The notes beneath the pieces were generated by a model, which was given only the letters and a program-made list of their open reading frames with translations, was not told where the DNA came from and did no database searches. A program made the translations under genes and the position numbers. From an uncultured Lachnospiraceae bacterium (GTDB taxonomy: Bacteria > Bacillota > Clostridia > Lachnospirales > Lachnospiraceae): a DNA stretch of 9,293 nt. Every line of letters begins with the position of its first letter. The first letter of the stretch is position 1. The stretch is from NCBI GenBank assembly GCA_937885345.1, contig CAKZZH010000004.1, forward strand, positions 1 to 9,293. The letters are read 5' to 3'. Positions 5,928-9,293 of this stretch are shown one piece after another.

Positions 5928-6093
5928 CCAAGGTTTCTGTTTTAAAACCCGAACCTTTATTTTCGTCATTCTACAAAAAAAATGGCACTGATAATTGTTC
6001 AAATTGCCAAGCTTGTGCTTTTTCAGGACGAATGATAAACTGAGCAGCGCTTTCATTATTTTTGTGCTTTTTTGAGCAAAGGAGCTATTCGCT
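5928..6093. other. Transition zone between Firmicute-like and Bacteroidales-like DNA
   Basis: No gene is seen here. The zone separates divergent genes of apparently different phyla. It holds an 11-base direct repeat TTGTGCTTTTT (6013-6023 and 6062-6072), a HindIII site (6009-6014) and poly-A/T runs. No inverted terminal repeats, tRNA, integrase or insertion-sequence ends are visible. The breakpoint cannot be placed more precisely by eye. Confidence 0.5.
6057..6064 (+). promoter_or_regulatory. Possible Bacteroidetes -7 promoter element for the amylase gene
   Basis: TATTTTTG matches the Bacteroidetes -7 consensus TAnnTTTG exactly, 29 bases before the amylase ATG. The matching -33 TTTG is not present at the usual 19-21 base spacing, so in this T-rich stretch it may be chance. 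Confidence 0.3.
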
Positions 6094-7548
6094 ATGGCTA
6101 AAAACACAGATCTTTCCCTTCAAAATCAGGTAATATACTCTGTTTTCCTGCGCAACCACACCGAGAAAGGCAATTTTCGGGCGCTGATTCCAGATCTTGA
6201 CCGTATCCGTTCACTTGGAGTGGATATCATCTGGCTGATGCCCATTTTTCCCAGAGGCAGCAGCAAGAGTCCGTATGCTGTCATGGACTATGAGAGTGTG
6301 AATACAGCCTATGGAACGGCCAGTGATCTGAAAAACTTTGTCGACGCCGCCCACCAGAACGGCATGCTGGTTATTCTTGACTGGGTTCCTAACCACACAG
6401 CTAAAGAACATCCATGGTATATGTCTCATCCGAGTTGGTACTCTGGTGCTCAGAGTTATTCAGACGTAAGAGACCTAAAATATGGTGCGACGGCCAGTGA
6501 AGGCAATTCAGAGATGATCGCAGAGATGAACCGTATCATGAAACAATGGATTGATCGCTGTGACATTGATGGTTTCCGCTTTGACTACGTGGTGAATGTA
6601 AGACCTTCTTATTGGCGCGATACCAACGCAGAGTTGAAGAGTTATGCTACAGAAAAGGGAAAATCGGAGCTTATCTTGCTGGCGGAGATTGACACTAACG
6701 ATAATCAACGTTGGAGCAACAGGACTAACAACATCGGTTTTACTCACGACTATGCATGGTGGTTGCAGGAAACGGTACTGGAGAATGGTTATGGTAAAAA
6801 TTATGATGTGGGTACGTTGAAGACAAATCTTCAGAGATTTGTCGAAGACTCGCAAGCTTTAGGCTTAAGCCGAACGCTCTACCTCACTAACCATGATCAG
6901 AATTGGAATGATGGTGGCGCCACTCTTACCTCTATGTATGGAGAAGATCGCTATCTGCTTACGACACTCATTTTCTCCCTTTATGGCACGCCCCTCATCT
7001 ATAACGGGCAGGAGACGGGTGGTAATCAGAAGCTCGACTACTTTAATGACACCAAAATCGATTGGACGACAAAAGATGACAAGATGCGTAATACGATACG
7101 GACATTGGCAGCTCTCAAACATGTCGTTCCTGCAACAGACGATCATGCTGTTGTCAATTGGGTGACTCTCAGTCCATCCAATGATAATGTAATAGCTTAC
7201 ACACGGAAGAGTGGTGATAGCGAGGTACTTGTGATGATAAATCTATCTTCGAATGCTGAGAGCGCCACCCTTACAGGCCTGTCTTCCGGGGGATGGAGCC
7301 TGTGGCTGGACAGTGAGACTATCGCGCAAGGTGCGACCCGTTCTCAGTATACTCTCGCCTCTACGCAGACCTTTAGCCTGGATGCAAAAGGCTTTCGCGT
7401 TTATGTCAAGGATGTTGAGACGGGTGTCAAGATGATTCCGTTACAAAAGGATCTCAAAGGTTACACCTATTCACTCAGTGGACGACGGGTGAGCCCGTCA
7501 CGCCCGGGTATCTATATTCAAAATGGAAGGAAACTCGTTGTCAAATGA
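6094..7548 (+). CDS. Glycoside hydrolase family 13 (alpha-amylase family) with Bacteroidales C-terminal tail
   Basis: This enzyme is predicted to hydrolyse or transfer alpha-glucosidic bonds in starch- or maltodextrin-like glucans. In the 484 residues the (beta/alpha)8 domain starts at about residue 12 (QVIYSVFLRN). All four GH13 regions are present: DWVPNH (96-101), GFRFD with nucleophile D164, acid/base E198 in LLAEID, and NHD with transition-state D268. A short beta domain follows (about 360-430). The tail YSLSGRRVSPSRPGIYIQNGRKLVVK resembles the C-terminal segment of many secreted Prevotella proteins. Yet there is no signal peptide, and an in-frame TGA at 6073-6075 blocks upstream extension. 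AAAGGAG (6078-6084) lies 9 bases before the ATG, unusual for Bacteroidetes. The gene may have lost its native 5' end, or may encode a cytoplasmic enzyme. Exact substrate and GH13 subfamily are undetermined. Confidence 0.9.
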   Translation: MAKNTDLSLQNQVIYSVFLRNHTEKGNFRALIPDLDRIRSLGVDIIWLMPIFPRGSSKSPYAVMDYESVNTAYGTASDLKNFVDAAHQNGMLVILDWVPNHTAKEHPWYMSHPSWYSGAQSYSDVRDLKYGATASEGNSEMIAEMNRIMKQWIDRCDIDGFRFDYVVNVRPSYWRDTNAELKSYATEKGKSELILLAEIDTNDNQRWSNRTNNIGFTHDYAWWLQETVLENGYGKNYDVGTLKTNLQRFVEDSQALGLSRTLYLTNHDQNWNDGGATLTSMYGEDRYLLTTLIFSLYGTPLIYNGQETGGNQKLDYFNDTKIDWTTKDDKMRNTIRTLAALKHVVPATDDHAVVNWVTLSPSNDNVIAYTRKSGDSEVLVMINLSSNAESATLTGLSSGGWSLWLDSETIAQGATRSQYTLASTQTFSLDAKGFRVYVKDVETGVKMIPLQKDLKGYTYSLSGRRVSPSRPGIYIQNGRKLVVK

Positions 7549-7585
7549 GTGGTGATGTGAGTTGAAACGAGGAATCCCATATAAC

Positions 7586-7618
7586 AAGAAGTGGCAGACT
7601 GACGCTGCCACTTCTTTT
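7586..7618. terminator. Intrinsic terminator between convergent amylase and pepD genes
   Basis: A perfect 12-bp stem (7586-7597 with 7605-7616) encloses a 7-base loop ACTGACG. Its core is AAGTGGCAG paired with CTGCCACTT. On the plus strand it runs into TTTT, suiting the amylase transcript, which ends 37 bases earlier. On the minus strand the tail is TTGTTAT, so it could also stop the pepD transcript, whose stop codon is just 8 bases away. Confidence 0.85.
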
Positions 7619-7623
7619 GTGTA

Positions 7624-9081
7624 TCACTTCACAGGAACATCCTCCATGGTTTTTCTCAGCAGTTCCCAGAACGGGGCGACGGTCTCGATGAGGGCGCGCT
7701 CCGTGGTGGTGTGCGGCGACTTCATCGTGGGACCGAGGCTGACGACGTCGAGCCAGGGATACTTGCCCAGGATGACCGAGCACTCCAGTCCGGCATGGTC
7801 GACCTGAATGATACCGTCCTGGCCGAACAGCTCCTTGTACTCCTTCAGCAGCAGGTGCAGGATTTCAGAGTCGGGGTTGGGGTCCCAACCGCCGTACGAC
7901 CCTGAGGTGACCACCTTCATGCCTGCCATGTTGAAGCAGCTCTCCAGGGTCTTCACGATATTGTCTTTCATGTCCTCACGGCTGGAGCGGGCCAGGACCT
8001 TCAGGCTGGCCTTGCCGCCCTCGATGTCGATGATGGCGAGGTTGCTGGAGGTCTCCACGACATCAGGATAGCTCGGAATCATACGCAGCACGCCGTTGTG
8101 GCAGCCATAGATGGCGTTGATGAGGTTATCTTGGATCTCAACGGGCACTTCTGTCTTCGGTGTCTCCACTTCCTCGGCGAAGAACTCGATGCCGCTCTCG
8201 ATATGCTTGTATTCGTCGGTGAAGTCTTCTTTCCAGTCCTCCACCAGTTCTTTCAGTGTCTCCATGTTCTCCTTAGGCAGGGTGAGCACCACCTCAGCCT
8301 TGAAGGGGATGGCGTTACGCATATTACCGCCGTGCCAGGAAGCCAGACGGGCCTCGCAGCTCTCAACGGCCTCACGCACGAAGCGTACCATCATCTTATT
8401 GGCGTTTCCGCGACCTTCGTGAATCTCCAGCCCGGAGTGCCCGCCGCGCAAGCCCTTCAGGGTCACCTTAACGGCCACATCCTCGGGGTCTGTCTCCACC
8501 TCTTTATAATCGAGGGTGGCGGTAACATCAATACCACCGGCAGAGCCGATCACGAACTTACCCCAGGTCTCTGAGTCGAGGTTCAGCAGGATATCACCCT
8601 GCAACTCACCTTCCGGCAGGTCGTTGGCACCGAACATTCCTGTCTCCTCGTCGGCGGTGATCAGTGCGTCGATAGGACCGTGCTTCAGGTCCTTGGCCTC
8701 CATCACGGCCATGATGGCGGCAACGCCAAGTCCGTTGTCAGCACCTAAGGTGGTGTTGTTTGCCTTCACCCACTCACCGTCGATCCACGGTTCGATAGGG
8801 TCGGTCTCGAAGTTATGTTTGCTTTCCGGGGTTTTCTGGGGCACCATATCCATGTGTGCCTGCAGGATGATACCCTTACGGTTCTCCATGCCGGGAGTGG
8901 CCGGCTTGCGCATGAGCACGTTACGCGCAGGGTCTATGTATGCCTGCACACCTGCCTTTTCGGCAAAATCGAGCAAGAACTGCTGAACTTTCTCAAGATG
9001 TCCTGACGGACGCGGAACTTGTGTCAGTGCATAGAAGTTTCTCCAGATGCACTCAGGTTTTAGATTTTTAATTTCGCTCAT
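7624..9081 (-). CDS. pepD: Aminoacyl-histidine dipeptidase PepD (peptidase family M20)
   Basis: This cytosolic di-zinc aminopeptidase-type enzyme cleaves dipeptides such as Xaa-His (carnosine-like). The 485 residues match the family length. Metal and catalytic residues fall in order: H76 and D78 in QAHMDMV, bridging D115 in GADNGLG, general base and metal ligand E145/E146 in ADEETG, D169 in NLDSE, and C-terminal H457 in SPHTTTER. The insert domain shows LRGGHSGLEIHEGRGN. No Shine-Dalgarno precedes the ATG at 9079-9081; the upstream bases are AT-rich, as in Bacteroidetes. GC content is visibly higher than in the left block, with C/G-ending codons dominant. The gene begins 29 bases after the stop of a membrane protein gene on the same strand and converges on the amylase gene. 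Confidence 0.94.
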   Translation of the reverse strand: MSEIKNLKPECIWRNFYALTQVPRPSGHLEKVQQFLLDFAEKAGVQAYIDPARNVLMRKPATPGMENRKGIILQAHMDMVPQKTPESKHNFETDPIEPWIDGEWVKANNTTLGADNGLGVAAIMAVMEAKDLKHGPIDALITADEETGMFGANDLPEGELQGDILLNLDSETWGKFVIGSAGGIDVTATLDYKEVETDPEDVAVKVTLKGLRGGHSGLEIHEGRGNANKMMVRFVREAVESCEARLASWHGGNMRNAIPFKAEVVLTLPKENMETLKELVEDWKEDFTDEYKHIESGIEFFAEEVETPKTEVPVEIQDNLINAIYGCHNGVLRMIPSYPDVVETSSNLAIIDIEGGKASLKVLARSSREDMKDNIVKTLESCFNMAGMKVVTSGSYGGWDPNPDSEILHLLLKEYKELFGQDGIIQVDHAGLECSVILGKYPWLDVVSLGPTMKSPHTTTERALIETVAPFWELLRKTMEDVPVK

Positions 9082-9110
9082 AATCTTAATGATATTTAGG
9101 TTATTATATG

Positions 9111-9293
9111 TTATGATATTGTCGTTTTCTTGGAGGTGAAAGCCAGTGCCACCCAGGCATAGATACCGAGCAGGATGATCAGCATGGTCTGTATGCTATG
9201 TACGATCAACACGAAATAAAGGGCGTTCGCGTCAGCCACTCCATAGAGAATCAGCATCGTCTTCACGGCGAAGTGCCACGGTCCGGCGCCGTT
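9111..9293 (-). CDS. Lysylphosphatidylglycerol synthase transmembrane-region protein (UPF0104-like), C-terminal fragment
   Basis: The last 60 codons of a gene are open from the right edge to a TAA at 9111-9113. The peptide begins NGAGPWHFAVKTMLILYG, continues FVLIVHSIQTMLIILLGIYA and ends in a short basic tail. Two hydrophobic helices are evident. The G-x-GPWHFAV...VHSIQT pattern resembles the end of the LPG_synthase_TM/UPF0104 membrane family (flippase-like proteins common in Bacteroidales), recognised by memory of the family rather than by search. The rest of the gene lies outside the window. It is probably co-transcribed with pepD, 29 bases downstream. Confidence 0.65.
   Translation of the reverse strand, partial: NGAGPWHFAVKTMLILYGVADANALYFVLIVHSIQTMLIILLGIYAWVALAFTSKKTTIS

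Noticed and set aside
5741..6043. Plus-strand ORF of 100 codons spanning the importer leader, with a hydrophobic stretch.
   Set aside because: It overlaps the signal-peptide end of the binding-protein gene and its promoter on the opposite strand, has no ribosome site, and resembles no known protein.
5995..6075. Short TTG-initiated hydrophobic peptide upstream of the amylase as a leader peptide or split signal peptide.
   Set aside because: It has no ATG and no ribosome site, and it ends at a TGA; it cannot supply a signal peptide without an extra mutation.
8098..8986. Plus-strand ORFs of 156-158 codons opposite pepD.
   Set aside because: They are shadows of the GC-rich pepD reading frame; no start signals or family resemblance.
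1..9293. CRISPR arrays, insertion sequences, toxin-antitoxin or defence genes.
   Set aside because: No spaced direct repeats, terminal inverted repeats, transposase or defence-domain ORFs are visible on either strand.

Overview
The window reads as two blocks of different bacterial ancestry joined near position 6000. From about 100 to 5930 every gene is on the minus strand and looks like gut or rumen Clostridia, most likely Lachnospiraceae. The evidence is strong AGGAG-type ribosome binding sites, sigma-A type promoters, the conserved Firmicute pair hup-rqcP, and a complete five-gene peptide/nickel-type ABC importer operon. From about 6094 to the right edge the genes look like Bacteroidales, Prevotella-like. 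The GH13 amylase ends in a Prevotella-style C-terminal tail, the PepD dipeptidase has no Shine-Dalgarno sequence, and the right edge holds the end of a lysylphosphatidylglycerol-synthase-type membrane protein. These assignments come from sequence features and remembered family patterns, not from a database search.

Layout by region. 1-99: no gene seen (downstream flank of rqcP). 100-339: rqcP (S4-domain ribosome quality control factor), minus. 340-449: structured spacer with tRNA-like fragments. 450-737: hup (HU), minus, with a near-consensus promoter at 810-838 and phased A-tracts behind it. 895-5823: ABC importer operon on the minus strand, transcribed right to left in the order binding lipoprotein, permease B, permease C, ATPase D, ATPase F. 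Its extended -10 promoter is at 5919-5927, and a strong inverted repeat lies in its leader. 5928-6093: transition zone. 6094-7548: plus-strand GH13 alpha-amylase-family enzyme. 7586-7618: terminator between convergent genes. 7624-9081: pepD, minus. 9111-9293: 3' end of an integral membrane protein gene, minus, 29 bases upstream of pepD.

How the genes work together. The importer cassette is self-contained: an extracytoplasmic lipoprotein captures a peptide-like ligand, two permeases form the channel, and two ATPases drive uptake. hup and rqcP are housekeeping genes. The amylase and pepD are unrelated to the importer except by adjacency.

The main point for a reader is the taxonomic discontinuity. 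It is more likely a metagenome assembly or cloning chimera than a natural transfer, and any operon or pathway argument across position ~6000 should be treated with caution. I see no convincing new defence, mobile or RNA-guided system here.
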